Source of the DNA: Actinomycetota bacterium
GTDB taxonomy: Bacteria; Actinomycetota; Acidimicrobiia; Acidimicrobiales; Microtrichaceae
Length of the DNA stretch: 64,000 nucleotides
NCBI GenBank assembly: GCA_016870275.1
Contig: VGBZ01000001.1
Coordinates: 124,001-188,000 of the forward strand
Direction of reading: 5' to 3'
This document shows positions 39,803 through 48,734 of this stretch, piece after piece. The notes beneath the pieces were generated by a model. The model had not been told where the DNA came from. It saw only the letters and a list, made by a program, of their open reading frames with translations, and did no database searches. Every line of letters starts with the position of its first letter. Position 1 is the stretch's first letter. A program made the translations under genes and the position numbers.

Positions 39803-40779
39803 TCGATCTCGGCGGCGGACCGGTAGGCCTGCTCCACGATCCGGAGGGCCTCGTACCCGACGTCGGCCGACGCCCGCGGCGTCTGCCCGGTCGCGGCGCA
39901 CTCGAGGAAGTCGGCCATCTGGGCGGCGTACATGGGGAGCGCGCAGTGGTCGTAGTCCGCCGGCGGGGGCGAACCGGCGGTGAACGCCGGCCAGATCCGG
40001 GCGTGGCCGCCCGTCGCGTACACCTCGGTCTCCGCCTCGACCCCCTCGAGCACCGGCTGCCACCAGCCCGACTCCACGACGCTGCGGACCCCGTCGGACC
40101 AGTCGACGAGCACGATGCCGTCGGTGTCGATGTCGGGGTGGGGCGCGTCGGACCCGGCGGGATCGTCGAAGCCGGTGCCGATCGATGCGGTCACCCGGAC
40201 GGCCGTGGGGTCACCGAGCAGGTAGCGCACCGTGTCGATGGCGTGGATGCCCATGTCGATCAGCGCGCCGCCACCGGCGAGGGCCGGATCCCGGAACCAG
40301 CCCGACGGTCCCCACCCGGCGTGGATCCCGTAGCCACGCGTGCGCACGACCCGCCCCAGATCGCCGGCGGCAATGCGGTCACGCAACGCTGTGACCTCGT
40401 CCCGGTAGCGCCACATGTGGCCGACGCACAAGGTGAGCCCGGCCGCCGTGGCGGCGTCGCGCATCTCGGCGGCCTGCGCCGTGTCGAGGGCCATCGGCTT
40501 GTCCACGAGCACGTGCTTGCCGGCGGCGATCGCAGCCATCGCCTGCGGATGGTGCAAGGAGTTGGGCGTGCCGACGACCACGGCGTCGACGTCGTCGGCG
40601 GTCACCGCCTGCTCCCAGTCCGAACCCGAGCGCTCGATGCGGTGACGAGCGGCGAACTCTGCGGCCCGTTCGCTGCGGTGACCGGTCACCGACACGACCG
40701 TTGCTCCGGCGGCCTGCGCAGCACGCACATGGAGATCGGCGATGAAGCCGTAACCGAGGACGGCGATGCGTGAACTCAC
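39787..40779 (-). CDS. Gfo/Idh/MocA-family oxidoreductase
   Basis: 330-residue NAD(P)-dependent sugar oxidoreductase. The Rossmann start is RIAVLGYGFIADLHVRAAQA. VVVGTPNSLHHPQAMAAIAA, GKHVLVDKPMALD (catalytic Lys of the EKP-like motif, here DKP) and GGGALIDMGIHAIDTVRYLL (His of the catalytic pair) are all present. Such enzymes oxidise a sugar hydroxyl or epimerise sugars in glycan loci. GTG 40779 overlaps the GH2 stop (GTGA). The actual substrate is unknown. Confidence 0.87.
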   Translation of the reverse strand: MSSRIAVLGYGFIADLHVRAAQAAGATVVSVTGHRSERAAEFAARHRIERSGSDWEQAVTADDVDAVVVGTPNSLHHPQAMAAIAAGKHVLVDKPMALDTAQAAEMRDAATAAGLTLCVGHMWRYRDEVTALRDRIAAGDLGRVVRTRGYGIHAGWGPSGWFRDPALAGGGALIDMGIHAIDTVRYLLGDPTAVRVTASIGTGFDDPAGSDAPHPDIDTDGIVLVDWSDGVRSVVESGWWQPVLEGVEAETEVYATGGHARIWPAFTAGSPPPADYDHCALPMYAAQMADFLECAATGQTPRASADVGYEALRIVEQAYRSAAEIDGATS

Positions 40780-43001
40780 GTGACGGCCCCCTGCTGCTCG
40801 GATCGCTCGACGTGCTCGTCGCGGGCCTCGGCGTCACGTGCGGCCGGCCACTCCGGCGCCTCGGTCACGGAGAACTCCCAGCGGTTGGTCCCGAGCGTTC
40901 GGCCAGCGGCGTCGTCGAGACGGCTCTCGATGGCGTACTCGCCCGGTGAGAGATCGAATGGCCCCGCCTGCATGACCCGTCGGGCGCCGTCGGCGAACAC
41001 GTCCACCCGACGTTCGTCGCCGTCGAGTCGACGACCGTCCGCATCGACGAGTCGCCATCCGAGCGTGGCCTCCGGGTAGGACTCGTGGCGATCGTTGATC
41101 CACCACACACCGAACACGCACGGATCCGGTTCGAACGGCTCATCACCGGGGTAGCTGTCGGTTGCGGCCTCGATGCTCGGGAGGACCGGCTGCATGGCTC
41201 GGGCCAGGGCGTGGTAACCGAGCTTCGGACGACGGAGGTGGTCGAGGACGGACCAGCTGACGCACGGCCACGGATCGACGAGCATGAACGGGATCACACC
41301 CTGCACCCGCTCGCGCTTGCGTCGGCGGTAGTGCTCCGTGGAGAACTGCAGGAGGCGGGCCTGGTAGCGCTGGGTCGCAGCGATGATCTCGGTGACGGAG
41401 TTGGTGAACACGTTCACACCGACGTGCTTGCTGTTCTCATGGTGTTGGAAGCCGTGGAATGCCCAGTCCTCGTGCGACGCCGGATCGGGCAGGTAGGTCC
41501 GGAGCGTCTCGAGGTCGGGCACGGCCTGCGCCCCGTACTCGGTGACGAACGCACCACCCGGGATCTCCGAAGCGACCCGCCAGGTCCCCCAGTACCACCC
41601 GGGGTAGGTGTGGCCGTCACCGGCGCCGGAGTTGGCGATCACCGGTCGTGACGGATCGAGACGGTGGAACAGATCGGCGAGTTCGTGGTCGAGTCGCTGA
41701 TTCTGATCGGGGACGAACCGACCGGCTTCATCAGCCATCCACGGTTCGTTCCATGGGGACTCGTTGTGCGCACACCAGTACGCAATCGACGGGCGCCAGC
41801 CGTGCAGGTCGACGAGTTCGGCGACCATCTGCTTGGTAACGCGGTAGGTCTCGGCCGAATCGGCGTAACCCCACTGCATGGGGAGGTCCTGCCAGACGAG
41901 CACCCCGGCGGCGTCGCAGGCGTCGTAGAACGCCGGGACGGTCACGTGCGCGTGCACCCGGATCGTGTTGAGGTTCGCTCCGACCGCCAACGCCACATCG
42001 CCGGACGCCCGGTCGGCATCGAGGGCGGAGAGCCACTGCTCGCCGATGTAGTTCATCCCCCGGACGAACACTGGGCGACCGTTGAGACGCCACACCCAGT
42101 CCGCACCCACCTCGACGGTCCGCACGCCGATGTGGCGCTCGTCCGTGGCCACGATGCGGCCGGCCGACGGGTCACCGGACGGGCCATCGTCAACGACGAC
42201 GACCTCGGTCCGCATCAGGTACCGATGGGGTTCACCCTGGTCCCAGGTCCACCACAGCCGCGGCGCTGCGAGGGCGCCGGAGACGGTCACCTCGTGCCGC
42301 CCGGGTTCGAGGAACGTGTCGGCCCACAGGTGGTAGCGCTCGGTATCGGCGGAGCTCGTTCCATCACCGGAGCCGGCGTCCTCGACGAGCGTGACCCGGA
42401 CCCGGACCCAGGCGGGCTCGTCGGCGTGGTGGTCGACCACGGCGACGACGGCGAGGTCGGCGTCAGCGCCGCGCACCTCCGTCACGCAACGCACCGCTCT
42501 CATCGCCCAGTCCGGCCGCGGCGTGACGCTGACCGCCCCCCAGATGCCGCCGGTCGAGCGTTCCTGTCCGCGTTCGGACCAACCACCCGGTCGGGCGTCG
42601 TGGTGCCCCATAACGCCCCGGACGGTCGTCTTGGAGTGGGGCCAGACCGTGCCGAACTCGTCGGTGGGGCAGTCGACTCGGATCACGAGCTCGTGCGTTC
42701 CGGAGCCGCCGGGCACCTCGACCGTGAACGGCGCGAACCCACCGGTGTGCACGCCGACCTCGTCGCCGTCCCAGAGGACCGTGGCCCGGTAGTCGGCTGC
42801 GCCCACGTGGACCTCGAGCGGTCCACGACCCCAGTCCGAAGGGACGTCGATCGACGTCCGGTACCAGACCGTCTCAGGTCCGTCGATGCCGTCGAGGTAC
42901 CAGTTCCCCGGCACCGATGCCCGCTGCCACGGGCCCTCGGGCGACGTGGCGAGCTCCCACTGATCGGGCGGCAATTGTCCGGGCCGTGGCGAGTTGCTCA
43001 C
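40776..43001 (-). CDS. GH2 family glycosidase, beta-mannosidase-like
   Basis: 741-residue family 2 enzyme. The jelly-roll sugar-binding domain (PGNWYLDGIDGPETVWYRTS, DYRATVLWDGDEVGVHTGGF) is followed by an Ig-like domain and the TIM barrel. The acid/base Glu lies in AYWCAHNESPWNEP (near residue 413) and the nucleophile Glu in GGAFVTEYGAQAVPDLE (near 488). FVRGMNYIGEQW is the usual barrel entry. The Trp-Cys-x-His-Asn-Glu motif and the TEYGAQ string resemble beta-mannosidases and exo-glucosaminidases more than beta-galactosidases. No signal peptide. GTG 43001 overlaps the GH35-like stop. Confidence 0.85.
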   Translation of the reverse strand: MSNSPRPGQLPPDQWELATSPEGPWQRASVPGNWYLDGIDGPETVWYRTSIDVPSDWGRGPLEVHVGAADYRATVLWDGDEVGVHTGGFAPFTVEVPGGSGTHELVIRVDCPTDEFGTVWPHSKTTVRGVMGHHDARPGGWSERGQERSTGGIWGAVSVTPRPDWAMRAVRCVTEVRGADADLAVVAVVDHHADEPAWVRVRVTLVEDAGSGDGTSSADTERYHLWADTFLEPGRHEVTVSGALAAPRLWWTWDQGEPHRYLMRTEVVVVDDGPSGDPSAGRIVATDERHIGVRTVEVGADWVWRLNGRPVFVRGMNYIGEQWLSALDADRASGDVALAVGANLNTIRVHAHVTVPAFYDACDAAGVLVWQDLPMQWGYADSAETYRVTKQMVAELVDLHGWRPSIAYWCAHNESPWNEPWMADEAGRFVPDQNQRLDHELADLFHRLDPSRPVIANSGAGDGHTYPGWYWGTWRVASEIPGGAFVTEYGAQAVPDLETLRTYLPDPASHEDWAFHGFQHHENSKHVGVNVFTNSVTEIIAATQRYQARLLQFSTEHYRRRKRERVQGVIPFMLVDPWPCVSWSVLDHLRRPKLGYHALARAMQPVLPSIEAATDSYPGDEPFEPDPCVFGVWWINDRHESYPEATLGWRLVDADGRRLDGDERRVDVFADGARRVMQAGPFDLSPGEYAIESRLDDAAGRTLGTNRWEFSVTEAPEWPAARDAEARDEHVERSEQQGAVT

Positions 43002-45439
43002 GAGACCCCCAGTCGGATGTCGTTGGCACGCACGGCGAGCGGCGTGAGGCGGTCGAGCAGCTCGAGGTCCTCGGCGCTCGCGGTTCCAGCGACGCGGGCG
43101 CTGCGGATCCGCCGGATCCGGTCGACGACCTCGGCACCGCTGAGGCCGAGCTCGGCGGCCTCTGTCTCCACCACTGCGAGCGCACCGAGCATGAACTCGA
43201 CGACCGGCGCGGCCGCCGCGTCCGCAGCGGCGCGAGCGGCCGCTGGGTCACCCACCACGACGCGATCGGTCCGACCCGCGTCGTCCTGGTGGACGAAGCG
43301 CAGACGACCATCGGAGACCGGTCCGAGGTCGCTGACCAATCCGGCCAGGGTCACGCGGAACGCCACGGCGTCGCCGTCGATCGGCAGGGTGACCCAGCTC
43401 CGCTCCTCGCTCACGACGTGCCACACCCCCTCGCCCTCCGGGGTGTCGATCCGGGCCACGGCCACCTGACCCTGGGACGAGGTGATCGGCCCGACCGAGG
43501 CGTCGTCACCGTGGAGGAGCGCAGCCACCACCGTGCCGTCGTCGTGGGCGAACCAGGTGACCGCTGCGGCACCGGCGGCGACCGGCACCCCGTCGGCCTC
43601 CAGCCGGACCTGCCCGGCGGTCCGGTTGACGACCGTGACGTAGTGGCGGCCCGACGGTCCGACCCGCACGCCGACGTCGACACCGTCGGGTGTGTCCCGT
43701 CGACCGGGAAGCTCGTCGAGCGGACCGAGTGACGGAGCCTCGAGGACATCGAGGGGCTGCAGGTCCTCGTCGAGTCGGGGCGACGAACCGTCGAGCACCA
43801 CTCGGCCCGGGTGGGTGGCGGCGAGGTCGGCGAGTCTGTCCCGGGCGTCCCGACTGAGCACCCGGGTGTCGGGGACGATCACGACGTCGTAGGAGTCGAG
43901 CGCGTCACGCGCCGCGGTCACCACGTCGAACGGCACCCCGGCGTCAACGAGCCGCCGAGCGAGCCGCAGACCCGCAGCGGAGGTATTGGATTCCTCCGCC
44001 AGATCGGCGAGCGGGGAACCGTCGGTCCACCCACCGCCGGGGATCAGGCCCGACCATCGGGCCAGCCGTTCTCCGGCGTGGTCGGCCACGATCACCACCG
44101 GCGCCTCGAGCGGGCTCGCAGCGAGGTCGGCACCGCCGGCGGCGAGGCACAGGAACAGACAGCGCAGGTTCCACCACCACTCGAACACGTTGCCGTCGGG
44201 AAGGACGGGGGCCTCCTCGGCCCAGCGCTGGAACGCACCGACGCCCACGGGCTCCGGCTCGGAGGAGTGCAGCATGTAGATGCACGGAGCGTCCATGCCG
44301 CCGACGAGCGAACACTGCAGGTAGAACGCCTGTCGGGCCGAAATCTCCGGGACCAGGTGCGGGTAGCCGGCCGGCGACAGCGTGTGGCACAGGCGTGTGC
44401 GCCACCAGGCGTGGTGGACGTACTCGTCGTCGTTCATCTTGTACCAGGCGGTCCCGGCGATCATGTGCTCCGGATCGACGCCCTCGGCGTAGACGTTCTG
44501 CCCGACCCACCCGCACGTGTCGGCCAGCACCGTCGGGTCGACGAGCATGCCCGCCAGCGGCCACGGCATGCAGAGGAAATCGTGGAACAACGGCACGCGA
44601 TCGCCCAGCACGTCACGGGCGGCGTCCGCGTACGCGCCCAGACCGACGGCCATCTGCTGGTCGGCGAAGCGGTCCAGGTCGAGCCACGGCCGCAGGGCCT
44701 CCGGGGTCTCCGGGCCGTCCCACGGGCCGGGGAAGCCGACCCGGTCGAAGGATCCGTGATCGGTGTCCCACGCAGCGTCGAGCGCATCGGGTGCTCCGTA
44801 GCGATCGGCGAGGAAGGCACGCCAGCGTTCGAGGCTGGCGAGGTCGGCACGAATCGGCGACGGCGCTGTTCCGTCCTCGTGGATCCACATGCCGTCGCCC
44901 GGTGTCTCGTTGTCGATCTGGACGGCCCAGAGCGATCCCGGTCGCCCGTCGCCCGGTGCGAAGGGTTCGACAGCGGTGCACACCTGACGGATCCAGTCGC
45001 ACGCGGCGGCGACAGCGTCGGGGTGGTCGTAGCTCAACCGAGGATCGTCGGAGTCGCCGTGACGGTAGGGACGGCCGTCGTGGCGGATGGCCCACCAGTC
45101 CGGGTGGGCCTCGATCAGCCAGGTGGGCACGCCGCCGCCGAGCATCTCGGAATCACAGAACGGCCCGGGCTTGGCGATGAAGCCGAGCCCGTGCGCCGCG
45201 CAGCGCTCCACGAAGCCGACGAGATCGCGCTCGGGGGCGGTGGAGCCGGTGAGGTCGAGCACGTCGGGCCCGGGCGCGTGGTGGATCCACGGGATGTACG
45301 TGGACACGGCATTGGCACCGGACTGCAGGGCGCGCAGCAGCATGAGCTCCCACCGCTCCCGTGGAATCCGGTAGTAGTGCACCTCAACAACCCGGAGGGT
45401 GTCATCGGGCAGGGCCGGGTGGGCCGACGACGCGGTCAC
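42998..45439 (-). CDS. GH35/GH42-like beta-galactosidase
   Basis: 813-residue cytoplasmic glycosidase. The barrel begins VVEVHYYRIPRERWELMLLR, then SGANAVSTYIPWIHHAPGPD, the typical start of GH35-type galactosidases. GPFCDSEMLGGGVPTWLIEA follows, and the acid/base Glu sits in SLWAVQIDNETPG (near residue 175). A candidate nucleophile Glu is in HLVPEISARQAFY. The C-terminal half contains a Rossmann-like region (VVIVPDTRVLSRDARDRLAD) as in GH42 trimerisation domains. The frame is open upstream into the permease, but GTG 45439, 8 bp after the permease stop, is the start. Confidence 0.82.
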   Translation of the reverse strand: MTASSAHPALPDDTLRVVEVHYYRIPRERWELMLLRALQSGANAVSTYIPWIHHAPGPDVLDLTGSTAPERDLVGFVERCAAHGLGFIAKPGPFCDSEMLGGGVPTWLIEAHPDWWAIRHDGRPYRHGDSDDPRLSYDHPDAVAAACDWIRQVCTAVEPFAPGDGRPGSLWAVQIDNETPGDGMWIHEDGTAPSPIRADLASLERWRAFLADRYGAPDALDAAWDTDHGSFDRVGFPGPWDGPETPEALRPWLDLDRFADQQMAVGLGAYADAARDVLGDRVPLFHDFLCMPWPLAGMLVDPTVLADTCGWVGQNVYAEGVDPEHMIAGTAWYKMNDDEYVHHAWWRTRLCHTLSPAGYPHLVPEISARQAFYLQCSLVGGMDAPCIYMLHSSEPEPVGVGAFQRWAEEAPVLPDGNVFEWWWNLRCLFLCLAAGGADLAASPLEAPVVIVADHAGERLARWSGLIPGGGWTDGSPLADLAEESNTSAAGLRLARRLVDAGVPFDVVTAARDALDSYDVVIVPDTRVLSRDARDRLADLAATHPGRVVLDGSSPRLDEDLQPLDVLEAPSLGPLDELPGRRDTPDGVDVGVRVGPSGRHYVTVVNRTAGQVRLEADGVPVAAGAAAVTWFAHDDGTVVAALLHGDDASVGPITSSQGQVAVARIDTPEGEGVWHVVSEERSWVTLPIDGDAVAFRVTLAGLVSDLGPVSDGRLRFVHQDDAGRTDRVVVGDPAAARAAADAAAAPVVEFMLGALAVVETEAAELGLSGAEVVDRIRRIRSARVAGTASAEDLELLDRLTPLAVRANDIRLGVS

Positions 45440-45447
45440 GGCGACGC

Positions 45448-46281
45448 TCAGCCCTTGGTGCCCGTGAGCGTGACGCCCTCGATGAAGATCTTCTGGGCGA
45501 AGAAGAAGATGACGACGAGCGGCATCACGAAGATGACCGATGCCGCCATGGTCAGGTTGGATTCGCCGAGCCGGGCCGCTGCGGTGTTGAGCCGGACGAG
45601 TCCGACGGCGAGGGTCAGGTTGGCCTCGTCGGAGAGGTAGATGTTCGGCCCGAAGAAGTCGCTCCAGGCGAAGAGGAACTGGAAGATGGCCACGGCCATG
45701 ATCCCGGGTTTGGCCAGTGGAACCACGATGCGCGTGAGGATCTGGAACTCGCTCGCCCCGTCGGCCCGGGCGGCGTCGATGGTCTCGGTGGGCAACGTGA
45801 GGAAGAACTGCCGGAGCAGGAAGATGCTGAAGGCATTGGCGAAGAACGACGGGACGACGAGCGGCAGGACCGTGTTCAGCCATCCGAGGTTGGAGAAGAT
45901 CTCGTACTGACTGACGAAGAGCACCTGGAACGGGAGCATCATCGTGGAGAGCACCAGGACGAACACCACGCCGCGGCCCCGCCAGCGCATGTGACTGAAC
46001 GCATAGGCCACCGGGACGCAACTGACGATGGTGCCGGTGACCACGAGCGTGCACACGAGGAGCGTGTTGCGGATGTAGCGGGCCAGCGGCACCCGGTCGA
46101 AGACCTCGCCGTAGTTCCCGAAGTCGAAGGTCGACGGCCACAGGACAGAGGTCTTGGCCTCTTCGATCGGGGTGACGGACTGCAACAACATGAAGAAGAA
46201 CGGCAGGGCGAAGATGATCGCCAACCCGATGAGCACGGAGTGCTGGCCGACCACTCCGAGGATTCGTCGGGATCGGCTCAC
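45448..46281 (-). CDS. Carbohydrate ABC transporter permease, MalG type
   Basis: 277-residue membrane protein with six predicted helices. The EAA loop that docks the ATPase is ETIDAARADGASEFQILTRI followed by VVPLAKPGI. FALPFFFMLLQSVTPIEEAK marks the first loop and SFFANAFSIFLLRQFF the periplasmic segment. GTG 46281 overlaps the MalF-type stop as GTGA. Works with the MalF-type permease, the binding protein and the ATPase at 34637-35779 to import an oligosaccharide. Confidence 0.93.
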   Translation of the reverse strand: MSRSRRILGVVGQHSVLIGLAIIFALPFFFMLLQSVTPIEEAKTSVLWPSTFDFGNYGEVFDRVPLARYIRNTLLVCTLVVTGTIVSCVPVAYAFSHMRWRGRGVVFVLVLSTMMLPFQVLFVSQYEIFSNLGWLNTVLPLVVPSFFANAFSIFLLRQFFLTLPTETIDAARADGASEFQILTRIVVPLAKPGIMAVAIFQFLFAWSDFFGPNIYLSDEANLTLAVGLVRLNTAAARLGESNLTMAASVIFVMPLVVIFFFAQKIFIEGVTLTGTKG

Positions 46282-47309
46282 GCCCACTCCTCCGTGGCGG
46301 TGTGGACCCACTTCCGCCGGGTCGCGAGCATGACCATGGTGATCACGAAGGTGATCAGGAACATCACCCAGGCCATGGCCGAGGCGAATCCGATCCGTCC
46401 GTCCTGGAACAACCGCAGTTGCAACATGGCGTAGGTGAGCAGGGATCCACCCGGTTCACCGGTGAGACGACCCTCACGCACCCCCTGACTGAACACGTAC
46501 GCCTGGTCGAAGCTCTGGAGCACCCCGATCAGTCCGGTGAGGACGATGAAGAAGATGACGGGACTGATCATGGGCAGCGTGACGTGTCGGAACTTGGCCC
46601 ATCGGCCGGCGCCGTCGAGTTCGGCCGCCTCGTACAGACTCCGGGGGATGTCGACGAGCCCGGCGAGCAGGATCAACATGAGGTCTCCGAGCGCCCAGGT
46701 GGTGACCATGATGAGCGCCGGCTTCGCCCACTGCGGGTCCCGGAACCACAGCGGCGCATCGGCGCCGAACAGCCCGAACAGTCCCGAGAGCGGTCCGCCC
46801 TCTTTCAGGAGGAAGAAGAACAGAGCGCCGCTGGCCACGGCCGGGACGATCGACGGCACGTAGAACATCGTCCGGTAGACGCCGTTGCCACGGCGCTTGC
46901 GCACCAGGAGAGCGGCCGCGAGGAGCGCGATCCCGATCCGAACCGGCATGCCGAAGATCGCCAAGTAGGCGGTGTTGCCGAGCGCCGTGAGCAGGTCGTC
47001 GTTGGTGAAGAGGAGTTCGTAGTTGGCGAGCCCCACCCACCGGGCGGGTGAGCCGTACCGCTTGACGGTGAAGGACCAGTAGAACGAGTTGAGGATCGGG
47101 TAGAGCGTGAAGACCAGGAACCCGATGATCCACGGCGACAACAACACCAGCACGGTGAGTCGTCGCTTCCTGTCAGCGCGCCGCTTGGCCCGGAGTCGCT
47201 CCGGGGGGACGCTGCGGGCCGAGGCGCCGATGGCCACGCTCACATGGCGGGCCCCTCGGTCTCCCTCGAGCTCCGTCGATGCCCCGGGGTGAGCGACCGT
47301 GTCGGCCAC
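46278..47309 (-). CDS. Carbohydrate ABC transporter permease, MalF type
   Basis: 343-residue membrane protein with a basic cytoplasmic N-terminal tail (RLRAKRRADRKRRL) and six helices starting LTVLVLLSPWIIGFLVFTLY. The EAA loop is RSLYEAAELDGAGRWAKFRH followed by VTLPMISPVIFF. GTG 47309 is directly adjacent to the stop of the binding-protein gene. Sugar specificity cannot be deduced from the permease. Confidence 0.93.
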   Translation of the reverse strand: MADTVAHPGASTELEGDRGARHVSVAIGASARSVPPERLRAKRRADRKRRLTVLVLLSPWIIGFLVFTLYPILNSFYWSFTVKRYGSPARWVGLANYELLFTNDDLLTALGNTAYLAIFGMPVRIGIALLAAALLVRKRRGNGVYRTMFYVPSIVPAVASGALFFFLLKEGGPLSGLFGLFGADAPLWFRDPQWAKPALIMVTTWALGDLMLILLAGLVDIPRSLYEAAELDGAGRWAKFRHVTLPMISPVIFFIVLTGLIGVLQSFDQAYVFSQGVREGRLTGEPGGSLLTYAMLQLRLFQDGRIGFASAMAWVMFLITFVITMVMLATRRKWVHTATEEWA

Positions 47310-48734
47310 TCAGCCCCCGGTCTCGAGGTCCAGCTCGCTCTGGAGCCGCTCGGCCATCGCATCGATCTCGCTCTGGAGCTGGTCATCGGGGATCTCGCCG
47401 CGCCGGTAGCGGAGGGCGAGGGTGGTGATCTCGTCGTAGGCCGCTTCGATCACCACCGAGTTGCCGGGGACCGCTGCGTTCGGGGACCGAGCGAGTTCGA
47501 TGAACGTCTGGTACTCCGGCACCTTGGTCGCTTCGATCTGTTCGAAGATCTCGAGCGCCGGGATGTTGGCGGGGATGTTGCCCTGGACGACCTCGAAGTC
47601 GGCGATCTCCTGAGCAGCGGTGGCCATGCAGCTCGCGGCGATCCACGACGCCTCGGGGTCACCCGCCTTCGGCTTGGCCGGGATGAAGAAGCTGTTGCCG
47701 GAGGAGATCAGGGCGAACTCCTCAGCAGAAGCGATTCCGTCGGGGCCGGGCATCGGGACCACGCCCCACTCGGCCGGCTGGCCCTGGCCGAAACGGCTCG
47801 GCCAGGTCGTGAAGTAGGACAACTCGGTGTAGAGCGGCACCTGACCGGTGATGAAGAAGTTCTGCGCGGAGTCGTACGCACCGAGCGAGGAGGCGAAGCG
47901 CGCTGCGTCCTCGGGCGGGCCGAGCAGGTCGAGGAACTTCTTCTGCATGCGGAACGACTCGGCCCAGCCGTCGCCCTCGGCGATGAGCACCTGCTTGCCG
48001 TCCTCGCTGAAGAGCTTCCCTCCGAAGAGCAGGCCGATCGGGATCACCGATGAGCCGTCACCGACGTCGGGCACCCAGCCGATCCGCTCGAGCGATCCGT
48101 CCGGTGCCCGCTTGATGAGCTGCTCGGCCGCTGCGGAGATCTCGTCGAATGACTTCGGGGGTTCGAGTCCGGCCTCGGCGAGCACGTCGCCGTTGTAGAA
48201 GAGCGCAGCCGTGTCGAGTGACAGGGGCAGGCCCCACTTCTTCCCGTCGAACGTCACGAGCTTCTGGGCGCCCGGTGTGAACTCGTTCCAGTCGAGGCCG
48301 TCCCGGGTGGCGAACTCGTCGAGGGGCTGAATCGCACCGGAGGCCTGCAACTTGGCGAGCCCTCCAGAGAAGTCGGCCTGGATGACGTCGGGCAGGGTGC
48401 CGGCCTCCGCCGCTGCCGTGACCGCCTCCTTCATCTGGTCCTTGGCCACGTAGTTGATCGTGAGCCACGGGTTGTCCTTCTGGCAGCGTTCGACGATCGG
48501 CTTGAACCCGTCGATGGATGTCTGGTCGGTGAAGCTCGACCAGAACTCGAGCGTGATCGGAGCCCGGTTCTCCGGTGGGGTCGTGGTGGGCGACACCGTC
48601 GTCGTGGTCTGGTCGGCGGACTCCCCGCCGCCGCCGCACGCCGACGCCAGCATCGCCGCAACTGCGGCCACGCCGATGGTGATGCCGAGCCGGATCGAAC
48701 GGCGACGCGGTGATGCAGTAGCGATGTGACTCAT
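47310..48734 (-). CDS. Extracellular sugar-binding lipoprotein of the ABC importer
   Basis: 474-residue family 1 substrate-binding protein. Signal segment GITIGVAAVAAMLASACGGG with lipobox ASAC; mature N-terminus has a Thr/Pro linker (TTTTVSPTTTPPEN). Core elements are ITLEFWSSFTDQTSIDGFKP, MKEAVTAAAEAGTLPDVIQA and WGLPLSLDTAALFYNGDVLA, typical of oligosaccharide-binding proteins. ATG 48734 is fixed by the poly-G ribosome-binding site and by the ATGA overlap with the DegT stop. The binding site residues cannot be linked to a particular sugar. Confidence 0.92.
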   Translation of the reverse strand: MSHIATASPRRRSIRLGITIGVAAVAAMLASACGGGGESADQTTTTVSPTTTPPENRAPITLEFWSSFTDQTSIDGFKPIVERCQKDNPWLTINYVAKDQMKEAVTAAAEAGTLPDVIQADFSGGLAKLQASGAIQPLDEFATRDGLDWNEFTPGAQKLVTFDGKKWGLPLSLDTAALFYNGDVLAEAGLEPPKSFDEISAAAEQLIKRAPDGSLERIGWVPDVGDGSSVIPIGLLFGGKLFSEDGKQVLIAEGDGWAESFRMQKKFLDLLGPPEDAARFASSLGAYDSAQNFFITGQVPLYTELSYFTTWPSRFGQGQPAEWGVVPMPGPDGIASAEEFALISSGNSFFIPAKPKAGDPEASWIAASCMATAAQEIADFEVVQGNIPANIPALEIFEQIEATKVPEYQTFIELARSPNAAVPGNSVVIEAAYDEITTLALRYRRGEIPDDQLQSEIDAMAERLQSELDLETGG